Shown in pieces: positions 34,261 through 43,265 of a stretch of 64,000 nucleotides of DNA. Within the stretch, counting starts at the first letter, position 1. Each line of letters begins with the position of its first letter. The translations under genes and the position numbers were made by a program. Below the pieces are notes generated by a model. That model worked only from the letters and a program-made list of their open reading frames with translations. It did not search any database and was not told the origin of the DNA. Source of the DNA: Caloramator sp. E03 (GTDB lineage: Bacteria > Bacillota > Clostridia > Clostridiales > Caloramatoraceae); contig NZ_CP040093.1 of NCBI RefSeq assembly GCF_006016075.1, positions 1,708,501 through 1,772,500 on the forward strand, given 5' to 3'.

Positions 34261-35790
34261 ATGCAGAAAAAAAACATAGTAAGAGGTACATTGATACTTG
34301 GAATTGCAGGAATAGTTGCTAAATTCTTAGGATTTTTTTTTAGAATACCACTTATATATATGATAGGTGAAGAAGGTATAGGATTATATCAGCTTACATA
34401 TCCTTTATATACCTTTTTGCTTGGATTATCTTCAGGAATACCTATTGCAATTTCAAAGATGATATCAGAGAGAATGGCATTAAATAAAACAAAAGAAGCA
34501 TTTAATGTGTTTAAAGTAGCTCTACTTATAATGGGGCTATTTGGAGGATTATCAAGCATATTTTTAATATTATTTTCTAATACTATTATATATTCTTTAA
34601 GATGGAGCAGAGATGTTTATTATTCTCTACTTGGAATATCTTTAGCTCCTTTTTTTACCTGTATATTATCTGCTTATAGAGGTTATTTTCAAGGTATTCA
34701 AAACATGGTTCCTCCAGCAATATCTCAAATAATAGAACAAATTATAAGGGTATTAGTAGGTGTTGGTCTTGCATATTTATTGCTACCCTTTGGAATACCA
34801 ACTGCTGCTGGAGGGGCTTCTTTTGGAGCAGTTGCAGGCTCTATAGCAGGGCTTTTATGGGTTATGTTTTGCTATTGCAAAAGTAAATTAAGATTTTCGG
34901 AAAGACAAATGTCTTCATCAAAGATAATATTAGCTATGCAGATATTTAGAATTGCAATACCTATATCTATAGGCCAGGCAATAGGTGCTGTAATGTCATT
35001 GATTGATTCTATGATGGTTATAGGGCTTTTAAAAATAGCAGGCTTTAATGAACAGTATGCAACTATACTTTATGGACAGCTTACTGGTAAAGCGTTTGTC
35101 CTTATAAATGTTCCACTGACCCTTTCAATTGCCTTATCTCAAAGTACAGTACCTGCAATATCTGAGAGCTTTGCAATAGGAGATAGGATAAAGATAAAAA
35201 GAGATGTTAAAATGGCATATAAACTTGCTATGATATTAGCATTACCTTGTTGTGCAGGACTTTATACTCTTGCTGAACCCATACTTTTTTTAGTCTTTCA
35301 GGGCTATAGTGATGGATGGAATCTTATGCAAATACTTTCAATTGCAGCGTTTTTTATAATAATAGCTCAAACATCTACAAGTATACTTAATGGTATAGGT
35401 AAAACATTAATGCCTGTATGTGTTATGATAATAGGGAGTGTTATTAAAATTGCAATTAATTTAATATTTATTCCGATTCCGTTTTTAAATATAAAAGCTG
35501 CAGCTTATGGAACCCTTATAACATATTTTATTGTGGCTTTAATAGATTTTATACTTGTGGTAAAATATACAAAGGTAAATTTTGATTTTAAAGAAATATT
35601 TATTAAACCATTAACATGTACAATTGTTATGATCTTTATGGTTATGTTAAGCTATATTATAATCTATAATTTTACCTTAAAAAGAAATTTAACAACTGTA
35701 ATTTCAATATTATGTGGAATAGCTATCTATTTTGTAATGCTATTTATAACAAGAACTTTAACTTTAACTGAAATAAAGAGAATTATATAA
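34261..35790 (+). CDS. spoVB: SpoVB-type polysaccharide flippase family protein
   Basis: 509-aa polytopic membrane protein with about 14 helices, in the MVF/Wzx (MOP) exporter superfamily. The N-terminus (GTLILGIAGIVAKFLGFFFRIPL) and the later QGIQNMVPPAISQIIEQ are typical of the SpoVB/YabM group. SpoVB is needed for spore cortex synthesis, probably as a lipid-linked precursor flippase. Located between spoVT and mazG, the usual order. The ribosome binding site lies in a potential hairpin. Confidence 0.88.
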   Translation: MQKKNIVRGTLILGIAGIVAKFLGFFFRIPLIYMIGEEGIGLYQLTYPLYTFLLGLSSGIPIAISKMISERMALNKTKEAFNVFKVALLIMGLFGGLSSIFLILFSNTIIYSLRWSRDVYYSLLGISLAPFFTCILSAYRGYFQGIQNMVPPAISQIIEQIIRVLVGVGLAYLLLPFGIPTAAGGASFGAVAGSIAGLLWVMFCYCKSKLRFSERQMSSSKIILAMQIFRIAIPISIGQAIGAVMSLIDSMMVIGLLKIAGFNEQYATILYGQLTGKAFVLINVPLTLSIALSQSTVPAISESFAIGDRIKIKRDVKMAYKLAMILALPCCAGLYTLAEPILFLVFQGYSDGWNLMQILSIAAFFIIIAQTSTSILNGIGKTLMPVCVMIIGSVIKIAINLIFIPIPFLNIKAAAYGTLITYFIVALIDFILVVKYTKVNFDFKEIFIKPLTCTIVMIFMVMLSYIIIYNFTLKRNLTTVISILCGIAIYFVMLFITRTLTLTEIKRII

Positions 35791-35806
35791 CAAAGGAGAT
35801 GTACAA

Positions 35807-37249
35807 ATGATAAAAATAGTAGGATTAGGGCCGGGTTCATGGGAAGATTTAACTTTAAGATGTATAAATGTCTTAAAATATGCTAATAATCTATACTTGA
35901 GAACAGATAAACATCCTTGTGTTGATTATATTAAAAAGCTTGGGATAAAATTTAAAACATTTGATAGTTTATATGAACAAAGTGAAAGTTTTGATGAAGT
36001 GTATGAAGAAATAGCAAGACAGATAGTTGCTTTAAATGATGTAACTTATGCTGTACCAGGACATCCTCTTGTTGCTGAGAAATCCGTACAATTAATTCTT
36101 GATTATGCAAAACTAAAAGGAATAGAAGTTGAGGTTATACCTGCACTGAGCTTTGTTGATGTAATAATAAATGCTCTTAAGGTTGATCCAGTAGAAGGAT
36201 TAAAAATAATAGATGGACTCCAGCTTGATAAACAAAAGCCAGATATAAATGTAGGAAATATAATTACGCAGGTTTATTCAAAAATGGTTGCATCAGATGT
36301 AAAATTAAAGCTTATGGAATACTATGATGATGAGCAGCCGATATATGTTATAAAAGCTGCTGGAGTTAAGGAACTTGAAAAAATACAAAGGATACCTTTA
36401 TATGAGGTTGATAGAGTTGATTGGATTGATTATCTTACAAGCCTTTATATTCCTCCAGTAAATAAACCTAAAAAATATAATTTGGATGCTCTTGTTGAAG
36501 TGATGAAAAAGTTAAGAAGTGAAAATGGATGCCCATGGGATAGGGAGCAAACTCATGAAAGTCTTAAAAGATATCTTATTGAAGAGGCTTATGAGGTAAT
36601 CGATGCAATAGATAAAAATGATATGGAGTCACTTTGCGAAGAACTTGGAGATATAATGTTGCAAGTTGTATTCCATAGCCAAATAGCAGAAGAATATGGA
36701 GAATTTGATATAAAGGATGTGATACATGGGATAACCGATAAAATGATAAAAAGACATACTCATGTTTTTGGAGAAGATATTTGTGAGACATCTGAAGACG
36801 TTCTTTTTAATTGGGAGAAGATAAAGCAAAAGGAAAAAAACATAGAATCTTATACTGACAGTTTAAGAGCAATACCTAAAGTACTACCTGCACTTTTAAG
36901 AAGCTATAAGGTACAGGAAAAGGCTTCAAAAGTAGGTTTTGACTGGGACAAAGTAGATGAAGCAATGGATAAAGTAAAAGAGGAGCTTGAAGAATTATTA
37001 AAAGTATATAAATCACAAAATAATGAAAATATAATAGAAGAAATTGGTGATTTGTTGTTTGCAGTTGTAAATGTTGCAAGATTTTTAGATATAAATCCTG
37101 AATTTGCCTTGACAAAAACGATAGAAAAGTTTATAACAAGATTTGAGCATATTGAAAAATCAGCTGAAGAAAATGGTAAGAAATTGGAACAAATGACATT
37201 AAATGAAATGGATAAGCTGTGGAATGATGCTAAAATTAAAAAAAAGTAA
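35807..37249 (+). CDS. mazG: Tetrapyrrole methylase / MazG fusion (YabN type)
   Basis: 480 aa. Residues 1 to about 220 form a SAM-dependent tetrapyrrole methylase-like domain (IKIVGLGPGSWEDLTL, YAVPGHPLVAE). The rest is MazG, with two copies of the all-alpha NTP pyrophosphohydrolase fold: ENGCPWDREQTHESLKRYLIEEAYE with EELGDIMLQVVFHSQ, then EEIGDLLFAVVNVARF. It hydrolyses non-canonical or excess NTPs; the methylase part is of unknown function. AAGGAG site; 16 bases after spoVB. Confidence 0.93.
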   Translation: MIKIVGLGPGSWEDLTLRCINVLKYANNLYLRTDKHPCVDYIKKLGIKFKTFDSLYEQSESFDEVYEEIARQIVALNDVTYAVPGHPLVAEKSVQLILDYAKLKGIEVEVIPALSFVDVIINALKVDPVEGLKIIDGLQLDKQKPDINVGNIITQVYSKMVASDVKLKLMEYYDDEQPIYVIKAAGVKELEKIQRIPLYEVDRVDWIDYLTSLYIPPVNKPKKYNLDALVEVMKKLRSENGCPWDREQTHESLKRYLIEEAYEVIDAIDKNDMESLCEELGDIMLQVVFHSQIAEEYGEFDIKDVIHGITDKMIKRHTHVFGEDICETSEDVLFNWEKIKQKEKNIESYTDSLRAIPKVLPALLRSYKVQEKASKVGFDWDKVDEAMDKVKEELEELLKVYKSQNNENIIEEIGDLLFAVVNVARFLDINPEFALTKTIEKFITRFEHIEKSAEENGKKLEQMTLNEMDKLWNDAKIKKK

Positions 37250-37330
37250 TGCAAAAAGAAGGATTTTTTAAACTTATGAAGAATTAAGTACTGTAATCTA
37301 TTTAATAGATTAACTAAGGAGGGTATTAAA

Positions 37331-37606
37331 GTGAACAAAGCAGATCTTATTACTTCAATAGCAGAAAAAAGTGGATTAACAAAAAAGGATGCTGAAAAAG
37401 CGCTTAAAGCATTTATGGAAAGCGTTGAAGAAGCATTAGAGAAAAACGACAAGGTTCAACTTGTTGGTTTTGGGACATTTGAAGTTAGAGAGAGAGGAGA
37501 AAGAAAGGGAAGAAACCCAAAGACTTTAGAAGAAATAACAATTCCTGCATCAAAAGTTCCAGTATTTAAAGCAGGTAAAGAATTAAAGGATAAAGTAAAC
37601 AAGTAA
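37331..37606 (+). CDS. hup: HU family DNA-binding protein
   Basis: 91 aa starting at GTG 37331 with AAGGAGGG upstream. Typical HU sequence: [66 protein letters not shown]. It is an abundant nucleoid protein that bends DNA. Followed by a small terminator. Confidence 0.97.
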   Translation: MNKADLITSIAEKSGLTKKDAEKALKAFMESVEEALEKNDKVQLVGFGTFEVRERGERKGRNPKTLEEITIPASKVPVFKAGKELKDKVNK

Positions 37607-37634
37607 AAAATCAGGTCTTGTACCTGGTTTTTTC
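37607..37634 (+). terminator. Terminator after hup
   Basis: CAGGT (37612-37616) and ACCTG (37622-37626) with A residues before and a T6 run after. Confidence 0.75.
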
Positions 37635-37652
37635 AATTTAGAGGGAGATAAT

Positions 37653-37910
37653 ATGAGATTAGATAAGTTTTTAAAAACTTCAAGGATAATAAAAAGAAGA
37701 ACTGTTGCAAAAGAAGTTTGTGATACAGGTAAAGTTTTTGTAAACGGTAAGGTTGCAAAGCCAGGAACTGATGTTAAAATTGGGGATATAATTGAAATTC
37801 AATATGCCTTTGGAACAGTAAAGGCAAGAGTAAAAGATATTTCAGAGCATGTTTTAAAGCATGATGCTTCACAGTTATATGAAATAATAAGTGGAAAAGA
37901 AATTGAATAG
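37653..37910 (+). CDS. rqcP: S4-domain RNA-binding protein RqcP (YabO)
   Basis: 85 aa with an S4 domain (MRLDKFLKTSRIIKRRTVAKEVCDTGKVFVNGKVAKPGTDVKIGDII). This is the Hsp15/YabO group; in Bacillus the protein, now called RqcP, helps RqcH add alanine tails to nascent chains on stalled 50S subunits. GAGGGAG site. Sits in the conserved place between hup and yabP, ended by its own terminator. Confidence 0.93.
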   Translation: MRLDKFLKTSRIIKRRTVAKEVCDTGKVFVNGKVAKPGTDVKIGDIIEIQYAFGTVKARVKDISEHVLKHDASQLYEIISGKEIE

Positions 37911-37934
37911 TCAAGCAAAGCTTGACTATTTTTT
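37906..37934 (+). terminator. Terminator after rqcP
   Basis: AATAGTCAAGC (37906-37916) and GCTTGACTATT (37920-37930) followed by TTTT. The stem includes the stop codon. Confidence 0.9.
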
Positions 37935-37944
37935 ATGCACAACC

Positions 37945-37965
37945 TGTGGATAAGTCTGTGGATAT
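37945..37965 (-). promoter_or_regulatory. Pair of DnaA-box-like 9-mers
   Basis: TGTGGATAA (37945-37953) is the exact complement of the consensus DnaA box TTATCCACA. TGTGGATAT (37957-37965) differs at one position. They are in the same orientation, 12 bases apart, between the rqcP terminator and yabP. No other origin features are nearby. Confidence 0.5.
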
Positions 37966-38061
37966 TTTGTGAGGAGTGTGTGAGTTTGTGTTAGTAATTA
38001 AAAATAAAAGTAATAAATTTTTAAGCTTTGGCATATTATTATACGGGATTGGAGGGATTAT

Positions 38062-38346
38062 ATGGAAAATAAAGCTATTAAATCTCAACAAAATCATATA
38101 GTTCATATAGAAAATAGGCAAAAGGTTGATATTACTGGAGTTATTAATGTAGCTACATTTAATGAGGAAAATATAGTGTTATTTACTCAAATGGGAGGTC
38201 TTAATATAAAGGGTAAAAACCTTAAAGTGAATAAACTAAATGTGGATACAGGGGATATGTGTATAGAAGGGGAATTCCTATCAATGACTTATACAGCAAA
38301 GGAGGTAGGAAATAAAGAAAGTATCTTTAAAAAGTTATTTAAGTGA
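38062..38346 (+). CDS. yabP: Sporulation protein YabP
   Basis: 94 aa with the YabP/YqfC family pattern: HIVHIENRQKVDITGVINVATFNEENIVLFTQMGGLNIKGKNL, predicted all beta. In Bacillus yabP is transcribed by sigma-E in the mother cell, with yabQ, and is needed for normal spore formation. GGAGGG before ATG. A GCATATTATTATA element at about 38030 could be part of a sigma-E -10, but the -35 is unclear. Confidence 0.92.
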   Translation: MENKAIKSQQNHIVHIENRQKVDITGVINVATFNEENIVLFTQMGGLNIKGKNLKVNKLNVDTGDMCIEGEFLSMTYTAKEVGNKESIFKKLFK

Positions 38347-38374
38347 TTTTATTAAAAATTGTGGAGGAGTATTC

Positions 38375-38830
38375 ATGATACTTCCAATTAATACTCAAAT
38401 ATATTATTTTTTATCTACTACAGTTGCTGGTGTAATTATAGGAATAATGTTTGATATATATAGGATAATAAGAGGATTTAACAATCCCAATAGATTAATT
38501 ACTGCATTTTCAGATCTTTTGTTTTGGATTTTTGCTGCTATAGTATTATTTATATTTTTTTTTATTACAAATAATGGAGAGCTTAGATATTACACATTTG
38601 TAGGAATTATTATAGGATTATTCTTGTATTTTGAACTAATTAGTAAGTTTATATTAAAAACTTTAAGAGTTATATTATATTATACAATGAAATTTTTTAG
38701 AACAATAATTATTTTAATATTTTATCCGATAAGATTATTTAGTTATGGATTTAAAGTTATGATATATGAAATTAATATAGGCATAACTAAGTTTTTCAAC
38801 AACAAAAGAAAAATTAGGAAGGAAAATTAA
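38375..38830 (+). CDS. yabQ: Spore cortex protein YabQ
   Basis: 151-aa membrane protein with about four helices. The start is ILPINTQIYYFLSTTVAGVIIGIMFDIYRIIRG, followed by the family's basic C-terminal region. In Bacillus YabQ is a mother-cell membrane protein needed for cortex formation. It follows yabP as usual. The next gene in most relatives, divIC, is here pushed more than 1.3 kb downstream by an insertion sequence. Confidence 0.93.
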   Translation: MILPINTQIYYFLSTTVAGVIIGIMFDIYRIIRGFNNPNRLITAFSDLLFWIFAAIVLFIFFFITNNGELRYYTFVGIIIGLFLYFELISKFILKTLRVILYYTMKFFRTIIILIFYPIRLFSYGFKVMIYEINIGITKFFNNKRKIRKEN

Positions 38831-39047
38831 TTACAATAGAGAATATTATATAAAAAATGATTGTGTTAAGTAAATATGAAAAAATAGCGTAGCTACACGT
38901 ATAATTACACAAAATTACACAGTTTTTTTATGTAATCTAAATTAATAAAATTTGATAATACTGGATTTATCAAAAAAAGGCATGCCGAAGGCACCTACTT
39001 AAAACTTAAAATGTAGGTGTGTTAAGAATATATGGTTTATTTGAGAA

Positions 39048-40088
39048 TTAAGCAGACAGAAGCCAGTTATTAATATTTTTTTCATCAACTAAAATACCAG
39101 CAACTTGTGCAGGAGTTAGATTGTTTAAAGAATAGTGAGGTCTTAAAAAATTATAATGGAAAATAAACATTGCTATTAGAGTGTTTGCACTTTCAAATGA
39201 TTTAAAACCTCTTTTACGTTTATACCAGTCTTTAAATGTATCATTAAAAGCTTCTAGCAAGTTGTTGGATATATCATCTTTAAATGATTGAACTTTTATG
39301 TGTTTTGAAGAATTAAAAATAGTTTTAGTAGCAAGATTATATGAGCCTAATCTATCTGTCACAATAGCTGATGGACATCCAAACTTACTTGCAGATTTAA
39401 ACAAGGAAAAAGCTTGAGAAGCATCTCTTGAAGGAGATAAATTAAAACCAAGAACCATTCTGGTTTCTGAATCTATAATTAACTAAAGATAATGTTTTTT
39501 ACCATTAATAAAAACGACAGTTTCGTCGGCATGCCATTCATCAGATGCACTTAAATCAAGATTTTCAGTAAGTCTATTAGCTATACTTAGAAAAATTGGA
39601 GCAAATTTTTTGCACCAAGATGCAATAGTTACATGAGAAACTTTGACATTGTAGGTTAGTTTAAAAAATTGAGATATTCTTCTTGTTGAAGAACCATTTA
39701 GATAATAGAGGTTAAGTGCAGTAAGAATTAAAAATAATGGAAATCTCATTCTTTTAAAATCTGTCTTTCCTTTAATTAATTCACAAGATGCAGAGGGTAT
39801 ATTAATAGGTTTTGCAACATAAATAGAATGACCACATTTTTTAGAGTTGCAAGTATAATGGGAATAGTACTCATAATCATGGTGCAAATAAGTACCACTA
39901 CCACAAACAGGACAACGAGGATACCCTCTCAATACACGATTTTTCTTACCCTTATAATCTTCAAGAGTAAACTGACGTCTACAGTCTTTACATTGATATT
40001 TTTGATTACCTGCTTTGTCTTTCCCAAAGCGATAAAGATTAGAACTATGGCATCTTGGACATGAAATTTTATTCAATGACTTGCACAT
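39048..40088 (-). pseudogene. Zinc-ribbon DDE transposase with one internal TAG
   Basis: One frame of 347 codons interrupted only by TAG at 39485-39483, exactly where HYL(W)LIIDSETRM of related transposases would have tryptophan (TGG to TAG). The N-terminal zinc ribbon is CPRCHSSN...CKDCRRQF, with a second cysteine pair CPVCGSG. The DDE core shows DEWHADET (first Asp), VTDRLGSY (second Asp) and NNLLEAFNDTF (Glu), then FHYNFLRPHYSLNNLTPAQVAG. It resembles IS6/IS240-type DDE enzymes; the family is tentative. All else is intact, so inactivation is recent or the stop is read through. Confidence 0.75.
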
Positions 40089-40159
40089 AATTTCATCTCT
40101 CCTTCGGAGGTATTTTGTTTTTGGCTATATATAAGATAACTCAAAGGAGAGATGAAATT
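40089..40159 (-). promoter_or_regulatory. Hairpin masking the IS transposase ribosome binding site
   Basis: AATTTCATCTCTCCTT (40089-40104 on the plus strand) is the perfect complement of AAGGAGAGATGAAATT (40144-40159). On the minus strand the proximal arm holds the transposase ribosome binding site right before its ATG. Only transcripts starting outside the element would contain both arms. Confidence 0.7.
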
Positions 40160-40209
40160 CAAATATCATATAACTTAACAAAACTTAAAAAATGCAAAGG
40201 AGAATTGAT

Positions 40210-40479
40210 ATGAAAAGAAGAGAGCTGGTTATAATAATATGTATTTTAGTTTTCTTTGGAGCCATATTTATAAAACAGCAAATTATTATAAATAGACTTA
40301 ATAGGGAATATAAACAATTTGATGACCAGCTTTCAAAGATTAAAATGCAGAATGAACAATTAAGCGAACAGTTTAATATAATGAAAAGAGAAGATTATAT
40401 TGAGAAACTGGCAAGGGATAAACTTGGACTTGTTAAACCTGGAGAAATTTTATTTATAGATAGAAATAAGAAAAAGTAA
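40210..40479 (+). CDS. divIC: Septum formation initiator DivIC/FtsB
   Basis: 89 aa from ATG 40210 (AAAGGAG upstream). A short cytoplasmic N-terminus, one membrane helix (about residues 6-22), then a coiled coil (about 27-60), and the family-typical REDYIEKLARDKLGLVKPGEILF. DivIC joins the divisome with FtsL and DivIB. The neighbouring IS ends about 30 bases upstream, so the gene's former promoter or its link to yabQ has probably been altered. Confidence 0.9.
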   Translation: MKRRELVIIICILVFFGAIFIKQQIIINRLNREYKQFDDQLSKIKMQNEQLSEQFNIMKREDYIEKLARDKLGLVKPGEILFIDRNKKK

Positions 40480-40774
40480 GAATTTAATAATATTAATATT
40501 AATATACTTTATATTTGCATAGCTTTAAGGCATAGAAGCTGTAGATGAATCCAATCTTTGATATTACATAGTAAATAAGAAATATGATCTTTAACTGTTT
40601 TATTTGATGAAATGTATTAATTTAAATAAAGTATAATAGAGTTAATTAACTATAAAAACTTTTTATTGAGATTTGAGGCAAAATCTCTGTAATTTAATAA
40701 TAGAAATTGACTGATGTTATAAATTTATGTATAATGTTAATATTAAAAAACTATTAAGGAGGAATTTTTTTAAT
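40480..40774 (+). other. Intergenic region with promoter-like box and hairpin
   Basis: AT-rich gap before yabR. A TATAAT lies at 40632-40637 without a good -35. A perfect 7-bp hairpin GAGATTT/AAATCTC (40668-40674 and 40681-40687) follows in the presumed leader. No gene seen. Confidence 0.4.
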
Positions 40775-41179
40775 ATGACCCTGCAAATAGGAAGCGTTTT
40801 AGAGGGCACGGTAATTAATATTACAAATTTTGGTGCCTTTATAGATTTGTCTGGAAAAACAGGATTGGTTCATATCTCGGAAATATCTGATACCTATGTG
40901 AAAGACATACGACAACATCTTAAAGAGAAGGACAAGGTTAAGGTAAAAGTAATTGGAATTGATGATGATGGTAAAATAAGCCTTTCAATAAGGCAGGTAA
41001 ATCTGCAGAAGAAGTCTAATAGGCCAATTGAGATAGATTGGGAGTATGAAAAGAAAAAGACATCTGCGCTGTCCTTTGAAGAAAGGTTAGCTAAGTTTTT
41101 AAAGGATAGCGAAGAGAAGTTTCAAGACATAAAGAAGAATCAGGAATCAAAACGTAGTGGTGGATATTCAAGAAGATAA
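40775..41179 (+). CDS. yabR: S1-domain RNA-binding protein (YabR)
   Basis: 134 aa from ATG 40775; AAGGAGG lies about 12 bases upstream. The upstream in-frame ATG at 40727 has no site and adds a non-conserved leader. A single S1 domain covers residues 1-75 (GSVLEGTVINITNFGAFIDLSGKTGLVHISEIS, VKVKVIGIDDDGKISLSIRQV), and a charged tail ends in KRSGGYSRR. It probably binds RNA or the ribosome; the precise role is unknown. Located after divIC, as in Bacillus. Confidence 0.9.
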   Translation: MTLQIGSVLEGTVINITNFGAFIDLSGKTGLVHISEISDTYVKDIRQHLKEKDKVKVKVIGIDDDGKISLSIRQVNLQKKSNRPIEIDWEYEKKKTSALSFEERLAKFLKDSEEKFQDIKKNQESKRSGGYSRR

Positions 41180-41208
41180 AAAGACGCTTAGATTAAGATA
41201 TATATAAG

Positions 41209-41269
41209 CAGGGGGAGGGGAGAAAAGTATATACTCTAAAATTTAAAATAAAGCCTCCTCCTGATTTTT
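41209..41269 (+). terminator. Terminator after yabR
   Basis: CAGGGGGAGG (41209-41218) and CCTCCTCCTG (41254-41263), one mismatch, followed by ATTTTTA. Confidence 0.65.
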
Positions 41270-41349
41270 ATAAATAATGCATGTAAAAAATTAACTAAAA
41301 AAATATGATTCATTGTATAATTAAATGCAACAGGTAAAAAATATTTAAA

Positions 41350-42456
<1,107 letters not shown>

Positions 42457-42488
42457 ATCATATTATGAATATTGTAGATGCCACTTGT

Positions 42489-42536
42489 GGTATGTCAAGG
42501 GTAAAGCTACGCCTGCTACGCAGCCCTTGACATACC
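42489..42536 (+). repeat. Hairpin at the 3' end of the IS30 transposase gene
   Basis: GGTATGTCAAGGG (42489-42501) pairs perfectly with CCCTTGACATACC (42524-42536). The loop contains GCTACGC twice. No T run; may stop transcription or stabilise the transposase mRNA. Confidence 0.6.
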
Positions 42537-42675
42537 CCTGCGTGACATATAGATTGATAATTAAGATGGATTTAAGGCTATTTTGACTATTTTTAGTCCT
42601 TATACTACATGATTTTTCACAGAGTGTTGCATTTATTATTGCAATTTAAGAACTAAAAAAATATTTAAAATTATG

Positions 42676-42704
42676 TTGACTTATAACTAAAATAGTTATA
42701 TAAT
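42676..42704 (+). promoter_or_regulatory. Promoter of the Leu-fMet-Met tRNA cluster
   Basis: TTGACT (42676-42681), 17-base spacer, TATAAT (42699-42704), 22 bases before the first tRNA. Confidence 0.85.
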
Positions 42705-42726
42705 TTATATTGTCGCAAGGCGATAA

Positions 42727-42816
42727 GCCGGAGTGGCGGAACAGGCAGACGCACAGGACTTAAAATCCTGCGATCCCTAAAGGATCGTACCGGTTCGACC
42801 CCGGTCTCCGGCACCA
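42727..42816 (+). tRNA. tRNA-Leu (anticodon TAA)
   Basis: 90 bases with acceptor GCCGGAG/CTCCGGC, anticodon loop CTTAAAA (TAA, reads TTA), the long class II variable arm GATCCCTAAAGGATC, and encoded CCA. Confidence 0.95.
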
Positions 42817-42825
42817 ATTCAATAT

Positions 42826-42901
<76 letters not shown>

Positions 42902-42904
42902 AAT

Positions 42905-42981
42905 GGCGGCGTAGCTCAGTTGGCCAGAGCATTCGGTTCATACCCGAAGTGTCAGCGGTTCGAATCCGTTCGCCGCCACCA
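42905..42981 (+). tRNA. Elongator tRNA-Met (anticodon CAT)
   Basis: 77 bases. Acceptor GGCGGCG/CGCCGCC fully paired, loop TTCATAC (CAT), T-loop GTTCGAATCC, CCA encoded. The normal first pair and lack of the GGG/CCC anticodon stem distinguish it from the initiator. A lysidine-modified tRNA-Ile (CAT) cannot be excluded without a database. Confidence 0.85.
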
Positions 42982-42990
42982 TATACATAC

Positions 42991-43064
42991 AGCACCTTGA
43001 GGTGTTTTTTTATGCTTATAACTATGAAGTTATTTATCATATAAAATAGCTTCATAGTTTTTTT
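42991..43064 (+). terminator. Two tandem terminators after the tRNA cluster
   Basis: First hairpin CACCT/AGGTG (42993-42997, 43000-43004) with a T7 run. Second hairpin AACTATGAAG (43020-43029) and CTTCATAGTT (43050-43059) with a further T run. Confidence 0.8.
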
Positions 43065-43129
43065 AATACCTTTTTCTTCTTTTTTTACTCCTGTACTATG
43101 TGCTTTTTAATAGTATATAAAAAGATTTA

Positions 43130-43258
43130 AGTCGAAGAACATTTTTTGTAATAAAATTATATTAATAAATGTCATAACTTTTTTAAAGATAATGTATTCA
43201 TAATGACAAACAATTTAGAATATATTTGATATAATAACCTCACATCTAAAATGTGAGG
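43130..43258 (+). promoter_or_regulatory. spoIIE control region: 0A-like box, -10, ribosome-site hairpin
   Basis: AGTCGAA (43130-43136) matches the Spo0A box TGTCGAA at 6 of 7 positions. TATAAT is at 43230-43235 with no clear TTGACA, as for activator-dependent promoters. CCTCACAT (43238-43245) and ATGTGAGG (43251-43258) form a perfect hairpin whose second arm overlaps the GAGGTGG ribosome site of spoIIE. Spo0A control is inferred from Bacillus. Confidence 0.5.
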
Positions 43259-43265
43259 TGGTTAT

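Larger units (their letters stand above)
38864..40180 (-). mobile_element. Insertion sequence between yabQ and divIC
   Basis: About 1.3 kb carrying one transposase gene on the minus strand. Possible terminal inverted repeats are TGTTAAGT...ATATGA at 38864 and its complement ending at 40180 (about 14 of 16 positions). I see no convincing target duplication, so the limits are approximate. The left part also holds a small inverted repeat CACCTAC/GTAGGTG (38992-39019). The element separates two genes that are normally adjacent. Confidence 0.65.

Noticed and set aside
37931..37990. Leader peptide starting at the ATG in TTATGCAC
   Set aside because: An 18-codon frame without a ribosome site, overlapping the terminator tail; the DnaA-box pair explains the sequence better.
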